Below, in pieces: positions 5,735-12,243 of a stretch of DNA of 14,942 nt. Both the position numbers and the translations under genes were made by a program. Each line of letters opens with the position of its first letter. The first letter of the stretch is position 1. Under the pieces are notes generated by a model. That model was not told the origin of the DNA. It worked only from the letters and a program-made list of their open reading frames with translations, and ran no database searches. The stretch is taken from contig JAEZDB010000153.1 in the NCBI GenBank assembly GCA_023429855.1, positions 1 through 14,942 on the forward strand, in the 5' to 3' direction. The stretch is from Actinomycetes bacterium (GTDB lineage: Bacteria; Actinomycetota; Thermoleophilia; Solirubrobacterales; Solirubrobacteraceae).

Positions 5735-7084
5735 GTGCCTCAGCCAGCGTCCGAATCCCCGCGCGACGAGGCCCTTGCGGCCAGCGCGCAGGCGCTGCTG
5801 CAGCGGCTTATCCAGTTCGACACGGTCAATCCGCCCGGCGATGAGCAGGCCGCACAGGAGTGGCTCGCGAGCAAACTCACGGCCGCTGGCTTCACGGTGG
5901 AGCTGTTGTCGGCCGTGCCGGGCCGCCCCAACCTGATCGCAGAGCTGGCGCCCGAGGTCCATGGCGGCGACGGGCCGGTCCTCACGCTCCTCTCGCATGT
6001 CGACACCGTCTTGGCCGACGCGGCGAGCTGGCAGCACGACCCGTGGAGCGGCCACGTGGAGGACGGCGTGCTGTGGGGGCGCGGCGCGATCGACATGAAG
6101 TCGCAGACGGCCGCCGAGATCGCCGCGGTGATCGCGCTCGCGGAGTCCGGCTGGCGCCCGCGCACGGGGCTGCTGCGCGTGGTCGTGGCGGTCGACGAGG
6201 AGGTCGGCGGCACGCTCGGCGCCCGCTGGCTCTGCGAGGAACACGCTGAGCGGATCCGGACCGACATCGTCATCAACGAGGGCGGCGGCGCGGCGCTGCT
6301 CGTCGGCGACCAGCGCTTCTACAGCCTTGGGGTTGGCGAGAAGGGCGTCTGCCGGTTCATCGTGCGGACGCGTGGGCGCGCCGCGCACGCGTCGACCCCG
6401 GGCGTCGGCGACAACGCCCTCCTCAAGATGATCCCGGTGCTCACGCACCTGGCGGGCGCCGAGCTGCCGATCGACCTCACCGAGGCGCCGCGGGCGCTGC
6501 TCGAAGGGCTCGGGCTGCTGACCGACGGCGTCACCGCCGACCAAGCGGTGGCGGCGCTGCGGGAGCGCGCGCCCGACCTGGCGCCGCTCATCGAGCCGAT
6601 GCTGCGCGTGACGGCCGTGCCGACGATGGCGTCGGCCTCGAGCAAGATCAACGTGATCCCGGCGCGTAGCGAGGTACGCGTCGACTGCCGCATCCCACCC
6701 GGCATGGACGCCGACACCGCTCGCGGCCGCGTCCGCGACCTGATGGCGCCCCTCGACGGCATCGAGCTCGAGTTCACCGAAACGATCGTCGGCAACGGCT
6801 CGCCGCTCGACGGCCCCGTGGTCGACGCGATCACCCGCTGGCTCGCGGCGAACGACCCAGACGCCGATGGCGTCGTGCCCACCGTGTTGCCGGGCTTCAC
6901 CGACTCGCGCTGGTTCCGCGCGACTTTCTCGGGCTGCGCCGCCTACGGCTTCTTCCCCCACCGGCACATGCCGCTCACGCAGACCTACCCGATGATGCAC
7001 GCCGCCGACGAGCGCATCGACCTTCGCGACCTCGCATTCGCCGCAAGGGCGTATCGCGACCTCGTCGCGGAGCTCCTCGGCTGA
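5735..7084 (+). CDS. M20/ArgE-DapE family zinc metallopeptidase
   Basis: A cytosolic amidohydrolase of 449 residues from GTG 5735 (TTG 5705 is an in-frame alternative, rejected because it lies before the TAGCGT promoter element). M20 motifs appear in order: SHVDTV with His88 and Asp90; GRGAIDMK with the bridging Asp120; DEEVGG with the catalytic Glu155 and metal-ligand Glu156; INEGGG with Glu182; and the C-terminal MMHAADERI with His422. The middle third (about 200-320) is the dimerisation/lid domain characteristic of the family. M20 enzymes hydrolyse N-acylated amino acids, dipeptides or succinyl-diaminopimelate-like substrates with two metal ions. These motifs do not separate the subtypes, and no amino-acid biosynthesis gene is adjacent. 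It is a single gene with convergent TauE downstream. Length is normal and all key residues are present. Confidence 0.92.
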   Translation: MPQPASESPRDEALAASAQALLQRLIQFDTVNPPGDEQAAQEWLASKLTAAGFTVELLSAVPGRPNLIAELAPEVHGGDGPVLTLLSHVDTVLADAASWQHDPWSGHVEDGVLWGRGAIDMKSQTAAEIAAVIALAESGWRPRTGLLRVVVAVDEEVGGTLGARWLCEEHAERIRTDIVINEGGGAALLVGDQRFYSLGVGEKGVCRFIVRTRGRAAHASTPGVGDNALLKMIPVLTHLAGAELPIDLTEAPRALLEGLGLLTDGVTADQAVAALRERAPDLAPLIEPMLRVTAVPTMASASSKINVIPARSEVRVDCRIPPGMDADTARGRVRDLMAPLDGIELEFTETIVGNGSPLDGPVVDAITRWLAANDPDADGVVPTVLPGFTDSRWFRATFSGCAAYGFFPHRHMPLTQTYPMMHAADERIDLRDLAFAARAYRDLVAELLG

Positions 7085-7164
7085 CGCCCGCGCCGCATGG
7101 CCCAAGCGGCGACCCGGCCGTGGCGGCGAGGCGCTCCACTGGTTCCCCGCACCGCAACAATCAA

Positions 7165-7199
7165 GGAGTCCTGGAGGGTCTCATCCAGGTCAAAACTCC
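7165..7199. repeat. Weak interrupted hairpin between convergent genes
   Basis: Arms GGAGT + CCTGGA (7165-7175) and TCCAGG...ACTCC (7184-7199) can pair around an 8-nt loop with a 5-nt internal bulge. It lies in the 153-nt gap between the convergent M20 and TauE genes, where a bidirectional terminator would be expected. Pairing is modest and no clear T-tract follows on either strand. Confidence 0.25.
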
Positions 7200-7237
7200 C
7201 CGATTCACCGCGCCGGCGAGGCCCGCCGAGGCCCCAG

Positions 7238-8005
7238 TCAGCTGAACGCGACGAGCTTGACGATCGCGAGGGTGCCGACCGCGACGATCACGCCACGGAG
7301 CGCCGTCGGCGAGAGACGGCGGCCGAGGCGCGCGCCGCCGTAGCCGCCGACGAGCGCGCCGCACGCGATCGCGAGGACGACCATCCAGTCGATCTTGTCC
7401 CAGGCGACCACGAGGAAGATCAGCGCGGCGACGCCGTTGACGGTCGTCCCGAGAACGTTCTTGAAGGCGTTGATGCGCTGGAGCGGCTCGGCGATCAGCA
7501 CGCCCATGATCCCGATCAGCAGGACGCCCTGAGCGGCGCCGAAGTACCCGCCGTAGATGCCGGCGAAGAACACGCCGATGAACGTGAGCCGCAGGCGACC
7601 GGCGCCGGCCTCGTCGGGGTGATGCTCGGCCGCCCACGCCTGCAGGCGCGGCCCGGCGATGACGAGGACGAGCGCCAGCGCGATCAGCACCGGCACGATC
7701 GCCTTGAACGCCGACGCCGGCAGCACGAGCAGCAGGAGCGCCCCCGTGACCGCCCCCGCGGCCGAGGCGGGCAGCAACCGCTTGATCGTCGCGGTGTGGC
7801 CGGCGAGCTCGTCGCGGTAGCCGCGGATGCCACCGAGGCCGCCGGGGACGAGGCCGATGTTGTTCGACACGTTGGCGACCAACGGCGGATAGCCGAGCAA
7901 CAGGAGCACCGGGAAGGTGATCAGGGTGCCGGATCCGACCATCGCGTTGATGCCGCCAGCGGCCATGCCGGCCAGCAGCACGGCAAGGAACTCAAGCGGC
8001 GACAC
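7238..8005 (-). CDS. TauE/SafE (DUF81) family membrane permease
   Basis: A 255-residue integral membrane protein, almost entirely hydrophobic, with about seven or eight helices. It shows the two-fold internal repeat of the TauE/SafE family: GGINAMVGSGTLITF plus ANVSN in the first half (about 17-48) and GIYGGYFGAAQGVLLIG plus NAFKNVLGTTVNG in the second (about 149-191). The family is linked to export of sulfite, sulfoacetate or other small organic anions, but most members are uncharacterised and no sulfonate gene is visible here. The GTG at 8005 is chosen because TAGCGT lies 7 nt upstream on the same strand. It follows the TetR gene in the same direction by 10 nt, so it could also be co-transcribed with it. 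Confidence 0.88.
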   Translation of the reverse strand: MSPLEFLAVLLAGMAAGGINAMVGSGTLITFPVLLLLGYPPLVANVSNNIGLVPGGLGGIRGYRDELAGHTATIKRLLPASAAGAVTGALLLLVLPASAFKAIVPVLIALALVLVIAGPRLQAWAAEHHPDEAGAGRLRLTFIGVFFAGIYGGYFGAAQGVLLIGIMGVLIAEPLQRINAFKNVLGTTVNGVAALIFLVVAWDKIDWMVVLAIACGALVGGYGGARLGRRLSPTALRGVIVAVGTLAIVKLVAFS

Positions 8006-8012
8006 TCAGGCC

Positions 8013-8018
8013 ACGCTA
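8013..8018 (-). promoter_or_regulatory. -10 element TAGCGT, overlapping the TetR stop codon
   Basis: On the minus strand TAGCGT starts with the TAG stop of the TetR gene (8016-8018) and ends 7 nt before GTG 8005 of the TauE gene. The match to the M20 element (same hexamer, 8-nt gap) supports a separate leaderless promoter for TauE. No strong -35 is seen. Confidence 0.45.
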
Positions 8019-8654
8019 GTGGCGCACCGGCGGCAGCGGCCGCCGTGCAACCTCGACCGCGTCGTCGAGGCTCAGACCGAGCAGCTGCAGCACCACGATC
8101 GCATGCTCGGTGGCCGCCTCCGGCCCCGCCCGGCCCTGCAGGACCGCACGGACCACTCCGAGCAGGCCGCCGCCGAGCGCGATGAGCGTGGCACCGAGGT
8201 CATGGACGGTGAAGCGCCCCTCGTCAATGCCGCGTTGCAGGTCGCGGAGCGCGAACGGCCCGAGCGCCATCGACACCAGGTCGTGGCTGAGCTCCAGCCG
8301 CACCAGCAGCCACCCCACGGTCGGATCGTCCGCCGCGCGGCTGATGATCGTGCGGTGTGCGACCGCGAGCACCTCGGCGGCATCGGGGAGGTCGGTCGTC
8401 GCCTCCGCGATGGCCTCGCCAAGCTCAGCCGCAACCGCCTCGGCGACCGCCTCGACGATCTCGTCCTTGCTCGCAAAGTAGTTGTAGAACGAGCCGAATC
8501 CGACGTCGGCCTCTTCGGTGATCTCGTTGATGCGCATCGCATCAGCGCCCTGGCGAGCTAGCAGCGACCGCGCGGCGGCCAGGAGCTTGCCGCGCGTCTC
8601 GATCTTGCGCCGTTCGCGGCGGCTGAGCGGCGGTGCGTCGGCTGGCGAGTCCAT
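8016..8654 (-). CDS. TetR family transcriptional regulator
   Basis: A 212-residue one-component repressor. The N-terminal DNA-binding domain occupies about residues 12-70. Its helix-turn-helix spans about 41-60 (MRINEITEEADVGFGSFYNYF, then ASKDE), the classic TetR signature in which the FYNYF helix contacts DNA. The C-terminal ligand-binding and dimerisation domain is helical and not diagnostic. The ATG at 8654 is supported by TACCCT 8 nt upstream, a leaderless arrangement. It is divergent from the aromatic-degradation operon across a region rich in palindromes, which is the usual position of a local TetR repressor that also controls itself. The likely ligand is the operon's substrate or a CoA/phenolic intermediate; that is inference. 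It could equally regulate the downstream TauE gene. Confidence 0.92.
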   Translation of the reverse strand: MDSPADAPPLSRRERRKIETRGKLLAAARSLLARQGADAMRINEITEEADVGFGSFYNYFASKDEIVEAVAEAVAAELGEAIAEATTDLPDAAEVLAVAHRTIISRAADDPTVGWLLVRLELSHDLVSMALGPFALRDLQRGIDEGRFTVHDLGATLIALGGGLLGVVRAVLQGRAGPEAATEHAIVVLQLLGLSLDDAVEVARRPLPPVRH

Positions 8655-8662
8655 CAGGGCAA

Positions 8663-8668
8663 AGGGTA
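8663..8668 (-). promoter_or_regulatory. -10 element TACCCT, leaderless start of the TetR gene
   Basis: On the minus strand TACCCT ends 8 nt before ATG 8654, with no ribosome binding site in between. It fits the TANNNT-N7/8-start pattern. No -35 is evident at 16-18 nt; the nearest TTGCCG is only 12 nt away. Confidence 0.45.
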
Positions 8669-8693
8669 CGGGGCGACCCGCGGCAAGGCGGGG

Positions 8694-8731
8694 GCCGCTG
8701 ATGCGCGGTTGTCCCGTCGCGCATCAGCGGC
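8694..8731. repeat. 14-bp perfect inverted repeat in the divergent control region
   Basis: GCCGCTGATGCGCG (8694-8707) and CGCGCATCAGCGGC (8718-8731) are perfect arms around a 10-nt loop. It lies between the TetR promoter and the operon promoter. Both neighbours are transcribed away from it, so a terminator role for them makes no sense. It could be a high-affinity operator, an insulating cruciform or a short transcribed hairpin. It is the longest inverted repeat I found in the window. Confidence 0.7.
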
Positions 8732-8742
8732 GCTGAGCGGGG

Positions 8743-8754
8743 AGAGACGTCTCT
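8743..8754. repeat. 12-bp palindrome AGAGACGTCTCT
   Basis: A perfect uninterrupted 12-bp palindrome with a central GACGTC, between the 14-bp inverted repeat and the operon promoter. Its size and symmetry suit a dimeric regulator. It differs in sequence from the 21-bp inverted repeat at 8770-8790, so the two may bind different proteins. Confidence 0.5.
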
Positions 8755-8769
8755 GCGCTGGCCCCACCT

Positions 8770-8790
8770 TACGACGACAAGATCGTCGTA
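8770..8790. promoter_or_regulatory. Putative operator: 21-bp inverted repeat abutting the -35
   Basis: TACGACGA (8770-8777) and TCGTCGTA (8783-8790) are perfect arms with a 5-nt spacer. The site ends 1 bp before the TTGACG -35 hexamer. Size, symmetry and position suit a TetR-family operator, and the divergent TetR gene is the obvious binder. Confidence 0.55.
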
Positions 8791-8791
8791 G

Positions 8792-8821
8792 TTGACGAAG
8801 TTATCAGTTTGGCGCTACCGT
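8792..8821 (+). promoter_or_regulatory. Promoter TTGACG-N18-TACCGT of the aromatic-degradation operon
   Basis: TTGACG (8792-8797), an 18-nt spacer and TACCGT (8816-8821) give the best two-box promoter in the window. Transcription would start near 8828, leaving a leader of about 40 nt to the ATG at 8867. This is why the earlier in-frame TTG at 8792, which would overlap the -35, is not used. Confidence 0.6.
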
Positions 8822-8866
8822 CCACCTTCTGTTGCTCGCCCGACCGACCTCGGAGTCCCCCCTCTC

Positions 8867-9799
8867 ATGAAGCTGCGCACGACCCCAGCAGGCCTGATCG
8901 CTGAACACGCCGACGGCACCTGGCGCCGGATCCCCGGCGAGTCCGACCTCCTCGCGCTCCTCGCCGACCCAGCTCGCTTGGCCGCCGCGGCGGCCGCGCT
9001 CGACGAGGGCGAGCAGGCCGACCCGAGCGAGGCCGCGCTCCCGTTCCAGCCGCGCTCGATCCGCGCCTTCATGCTCTGGGAAGACCACGTCGTGAACTCC
9101 AGCCGCGTGCTCGTGCGGCGCTTCTTCCCGGCACCGGCCGCCAAGGCGGTCGCCGCCTTCGAGCGCGTCACCGGCAAGACCTTCCCGAAGCTGAAGCCCA
9201 ACGCGCGCTTCCGCGAGGCGCCGACCTTCTACGTCGCCAACCACACGGCCGTGCTGGCCGACGGCGACGAGATGTGGATGCCGCGGCACACCGAGTGGCT
9301 CGACTTCGAGCTCGAACTCGCCTGCGTGCTCGTGAGGCCCCTGGTCGACGCCACCCCCGAGGAGGCGCTTGACGCGGTCGGCGGCTGGTTTGTCCTCAAC
9401 GACTGGAGCGCCCGCGACGTGCAAGCCGACGACGCGCGGCGCAACATCTTCGGGCCGGTCATCAAGGCCAAGACCTTCGCGAACTCGATCGGCGCCGACG
9501 TGCTCACGGCCGACGCGCTTCCCGACTGGACGGCGGCGACGGGCCGGGTCCGCGTCGACGGCGAGCAGTGGTGCGAGGGCACCACGGCCAACCCGCAGCA
9601 CACGCTCGGCGCCATGCTCGCCTATGCCTCGGCGGGCGAGCGCCTCGACGCGGGCGACGTGATCTCGACCGGGACGATGCCTGGCTGCTGCGGGCTCGAG
9701 CTCGACCGCTGGATCAAACCGGGCAACGTGATCGAGCTGGAGATCGACGGCATCGGCACGCTCACGAACCGTCTCAGCGCGACGGCCGAGCCGGTCTAG
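8867..9799 (+). CDS. Fumarylacetoacetate hydrolase (FAH) family protein
   Basis: First gene of the operon, 310 residues. FAH-fold enzymes use a divalent metal to hydrolyse C-C bonds in beta-diketo acids, or act as related hydratases, isomerases or decarboxylases. Visible features: WEDHV with Glu72/His74 in the lid region; metal ligands in LDFELELA (Glu148, Glu150) and LNDWSARD (Asp179); the Lys segment IKAKTFANSIG (Lys200/Lys202); and STGTMPGCCG (268-276) for substrate binding. ATG 8867 is chosen because the promoter hexamers lie upstream; a weak GGAG (8852-8855) sits 11 nt before it. The next gene starts 3 nt after its stop. Beside a ring-cleaving dioxygenase it most likely hydrolyses the ring-fission product, the role of DntG- or HpaG-type enzymes. 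Exact reaction unknown. Confidence 0.87.
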   Translation: MKLRTTPAGLIAEHADGTWRRIPGESDLLALLADPARLAAAAAALDEGEQADPSEAALPFQPRSIRAFMLWEDHVVNSSRVLVRRFFPAPAAKAVAAFERVTGKTFPKLKPNARFREAPTFYVANHTAVLADGDEMWMPRHTEWLDFELELACVLVRPLVDATPEEALDAVGGWFVLNDWSARDVQADDARRNIFGPVIKAKTFANSIGADVLTADALPDWTAATGRVRVDGEQWCEGTTANPQHTLGAMLAYASAGERLDAGDVISTGTMPGCCGLELDRWIKPGNVIELEIDGIGTLTNRLSATAEPV

Positions 9800-9802
9800 C
9801 TC

Positions 9803-11317
9803 GTGGTCGAGTTCGACGTCGTCGTCTGCGGGCTGGGGCCGGTCGGCCAGCTGCTGTCGCTCTTGTTGGGGGACTTCGGGGTTCGCACCCTGGCGGTCGA
9901 CCGCGCGCCTGGCATCCACGAGCTCCCGCGGGCAGCGGTGATCGACGACGAGGTGCTGCGCATCCTGCAATCCGTCGGCGTCGACGCGGCGGTTCTGGCC
10001 GGCTCGCAGGTGCAGGAGAAAGCCAGCATCCTCAGCGCCGCCGGTCGACCGGTCGAGGTCTTTTCGGCACGGACGGGGCCCCTCGGACACCCGCCGCTGG
10101 TCTCGATCCACCAGCCGACGATGGAGCGGGCGCTCATCGACGCCCTCGCGCAGCGCCGGACCGTGGAGGTGCGCCGCGGGCTCGCCCTCGACACCGTCGA
10201 GCAACGCGCCGGGGGCGTCGACCTCGTGCTGCGTCCGGAAGACGGTCGCCCCCCGACGACGGTCCGGGCGCGATACCTCGTCGGGTGCGACGGCGCGACG
10301 AGCACGGTGCGCTCGCGCCTCGACATCACGCTCGACGGCTCGACGGCGTCGCAGCGGTGGGTCGTGGTCGACGCCACCGTCGACCGGCCCCTGCGCAAGT
10401 TGCCGCACCCGTACTTCGTCGGCGACGCGCGGCGCCCGGCCGTGACGCTGCCCATGTCGCCGGGTCGACACCGCTGGGAGTGGATGATCCGCCCGGGCGA
10501 GGACGCCGCCCCGTTCCTGGAGCCAGCCGCCATCCAAGCGGGAATGGCGCCGTGGCTCGACGGCGAGCACGCCGAGGTCGAGCGCGCCGTCGTCTACACC
10601 TTCCACACCCGCGCGGCGCAGCGCTGGCGCGAGGGCTCGATCTTCCTCGCTGGCGACGCCGCACACCTCATGCCGCCGTTCGCCGGGCAGGGCTTCTCCT
10701 CAGGCGCGCGCGACGCCGCGAACCTCGCCTGGAAGTTGCAGGCCGTGCTCGCTGGCGCACCAGACGGCCTGCTCGACAGCTACGAGCGCGAACGCCGCCC
10801 GCACGTGGCGGCGATGCAGCGCACCGCCGGGCTGATGGGCAGCCTGGTTCAAGCCACGTCGCCCGCCACGATCCGGGTGCGCGACGCCTTCCTGCACGGG
10901 ATCGACGGCACGCGCGTGCAGCGGTGGATCACTACGCATGTGAAGCCGCTGCCGAGCTACGGCGCCGGCGCGTTCGCGTCCAGACCAGCCCGGTTGCCGT
11001 GGCGCCGCACGGTCGGCACGCTGTTCCCGCAAACCGGACGCCTCGACGATGCCCTTGGCACCGGGTGGGCGGCCGTGTCGGCCGACGCCGCCTCCACCGC
11101 CGCGCTGCGCGCTGCCGGTCTGCGGGTCTGCGATCCCGGCGCCGACGGCGCGTGGCTGCGCGAGCGCGGCTGCCGCTGGGCGCTGCTGCGCCCCGATCGC
11201 TTCGTCTTCGCCTGCGGGGGACCCGGCGAGATCCCCGCGGCGCTCGCCGCTTGGCAACCCTTGGCGGCCGCCCACGCGCGTCCGCAGCTCGTCCCCGCTC
11301 ACCGCACCGGAGGCTGA
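9803..11317 (+). CDS. FAD-dependent aromatic hydroxylase, MhpA-like
   Basis: A 504-residue group A flavoprotein monooxygenase. It shows the dinucleotide motif CGLGPVGQ (Gly10, Gly12, Gly15) with acidic Asp33 closing the Rossmann unit; LPRAAVIDDEVLRILQSVG (41-59), very like MhpA-type enzymes; the DG motif LVGCDGATSTVRS (159-171); and the GD motif LAGDAAHLMPPFAGQG (282-297) followed by RDAANLAWKL. The C-terminal 110 residues form the thioredoxin-like tail of phenol-hydroxylase-type members. These enzymes use NAD(P)H and O2 to add a hydroxyl group to a phenol. The GTG start lies 3 nt after the FAH stop with no clear ribosome binding site, so coupling is likely. Substrates of relatives include 3-hydroxyphenylpropionate, resorcinol and orcinol; it is not named mhpA because the substrate cannot be told. 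Confidence 0.9.
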   Translation: MVEFDVVVCGLGPVGQLLSLLLGDFGVRTLAVDRAPGIHELPRAAVIDDEVLRILQSVGVDAAVLAGSQVQEKASILSAAGRPVEVFSARTGPLGHPPLVSIHQPTMERALIDALAQRRTVEVRRGLALDTVEQRAGGVDLVLRPEDGRPPTTVRARYLVGCDGATSTVRSRLDITLDGSTASQRWVVVDATVDRPLRKLPHPYFVGDARRPAVTLPMSPGRHRWEWMIRPGEDAAPFLEPAAIQAGMAPWLDGEHAEVERAVVYTFHTRAAQRWREGSIFLAGDAAHLMPPFAGQGFSSGARDAANLAWKLQAVLAGAPDGLLDSYERERRPHVAAMQRTAGLMGSLVQATSPATIRVRDAFLHGIDGTRVQRWITTHVKPLPSYGAGAFASRPARLPWRRTVGTLFPQTGRLDDALGTGWAAVSADAASTAALRAAGLRVCDPGADGAWLRERGCRWALLRPDRFVFACGGPGEIPAALAAWQPLAAAHARPQLVPAHRTGG

Positions 11318-11319
11318 CC

Positions 11320-12243
11320 ATGGTCACCCGCATCGGGCACATCGCCCTCAACGTCGCCAACCTCGACGCCGCCGTCGACTTCCAGCAGGAGGTCATCGGC
11401 ATGGTCGAGACCGAGCGCGTCGGCCGCGTCAGCTACCTCACGTGCAACGAACGCCATCACGAGCTGATCGTGGTCGAAGACCCTGCGCACCGCGGCTACG
11501 ACCACGTGGGCCTGCAGGTCGCTGACGGCGTCGCGCTCGAGCAGGCGCTGCGGCGCGTGCCGGCCGCCGGCGGGACGGTGCTCGGCGGGATCTACGAGGG
11601 TGAGCCGGGCATCGACCGCGCACTCAAGGTGCAGACGCCCGCCGGACACGTGCTCAAGCTTTTTTGCGGGATGGAGCACGGCGCTACCCTCCCCGCGGGC
11701 GATCGCCCTACCCACTTCGAGCACGTCTCGTTCAAGGCGCGCAACCTGCGGGCCGAAGAGCGGTTCTTCAAGGACGCCCTCGGCTTCCGGTTCTCGGACC
11801 GCATGGGGTTTCTCGCGTCGTGGTGGCACTGCGACGACGACCACCACGGCATCGCCCTGACGCTTGCACCACGCGCTGAGCTGTCGCACTACGCCTACGC
11901 CTGGAGCGACTTTGCGGCGCTGGGGCGTGCGGCCGACCGGCTCAAGGCAGCGCGGGATCGCAAGTGCATCTGGGGGCCGAGCCGCCACGGACCCGGCAAC
12001 AACCACTTCCTCTACTTCCACGACGAAGACGGCGCGATGATCGAGTGCTGCTCGGAGCTCGCGCAGATGCAGGCCGACGGCTACGTCGCCCGCAACTGGC
12101 CGATGTGGCCGCGCACGATCAACCAGTGGGGCGGGCCGCCGCCGCCGCGGTTCCTGCTGACCGGCTTCCCCATCGCCCCCGCCACCGCAGGGCCGCCCGC
12201 CTGGGCGCAGACCCCTGCGCCGACCCGGAGCGCCACCGCATGA
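11320..12243 (+). CDS. VOC-family extradiol-type ring-cleavage dioxygenase
   Basis: A 307-residue protein with two vicinal-oxygen-chelate modules: an N-terminal one (RIGHIALNVANLDAAVDF, 4-21) and a catalytic C-terminal one (about 131-247). Candidate Fe(II) ligands are His135 (FEHVSF), His229 (GPGNNHFLYF) and Glu242 (MIECCSE), arranged as in type I extradiol dioxygenases. His190 and Tyr232 are possible catalytic residues. The RHGPGNN...HDEDGAMIE region resembles catechol 2,3-dioxygenase/2,4,5-trihydroxytoluene oxygenase relatives. GGAGG (11309-11313) sits 6 nt before the ATG, which follows the hydroxylase stop by 2 nt. A Trp/Pro-rich tail (260-307) extends past the second module. It should open the ring made by the preceding hydroxylase. 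The frame is also open far upstream but that is a GC artefact. Confidence 0.85.
   Translation: MVTRIGHIALNVANLDAAVDFQQEVIGMVETERVGRVSYLTCNERHHELIVVEDPAHRGYDHVGLQVADGVALEQALRRVPAAGGTVLGGIYEGEPGIDRALKVQTPAGHVLKLFCGMEHGATLPAGDRPTHFEHVSFKARNLRAEERFFKDALGFRFSDRMGFLASWWHCDDDHHGIALTLAPRAELSHYAYAWSDFAALGRAADRLKAARDRKCIWGPSRHGPGNNHFLYFHDEDGAMIECCSELAQMQADGYVARNWPMWPRTINQWGGPPPPRFLLTGFPIAPATAGPPAWAQTPAPTRSATA

Noticed and set aside
5525..7105. 526-codon minus-strand open frame
   Set aside because: Antisense to the M20 peptidase, whose metal ligands are all present. No recognisable domain in the translation.
8792..8866. N-terminal extension of the FAH protein from TTG 8792
   Set aside because: The start would coincide with the TTGACG -35 box and precede the predicted transcription start. 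Family members begin near MKLRT.
8804..10666. 620-codon minus-strand open frame
   Set aside because: Antisense to the FAH and hydroxylase genes, which have complete catalytic motifs. The composition is typical of a shadow frame.
9568..11319. Upstream extension of the dioxygenase frame, suggesting a fusion of about 891 codons
   Set aside because: The extension runs through the FAH and hydroxylase genes out of frame and is low-complexity Arg/Pro. GGAGG plus ATG at 11320 and the VOC opening motif mark the true start.
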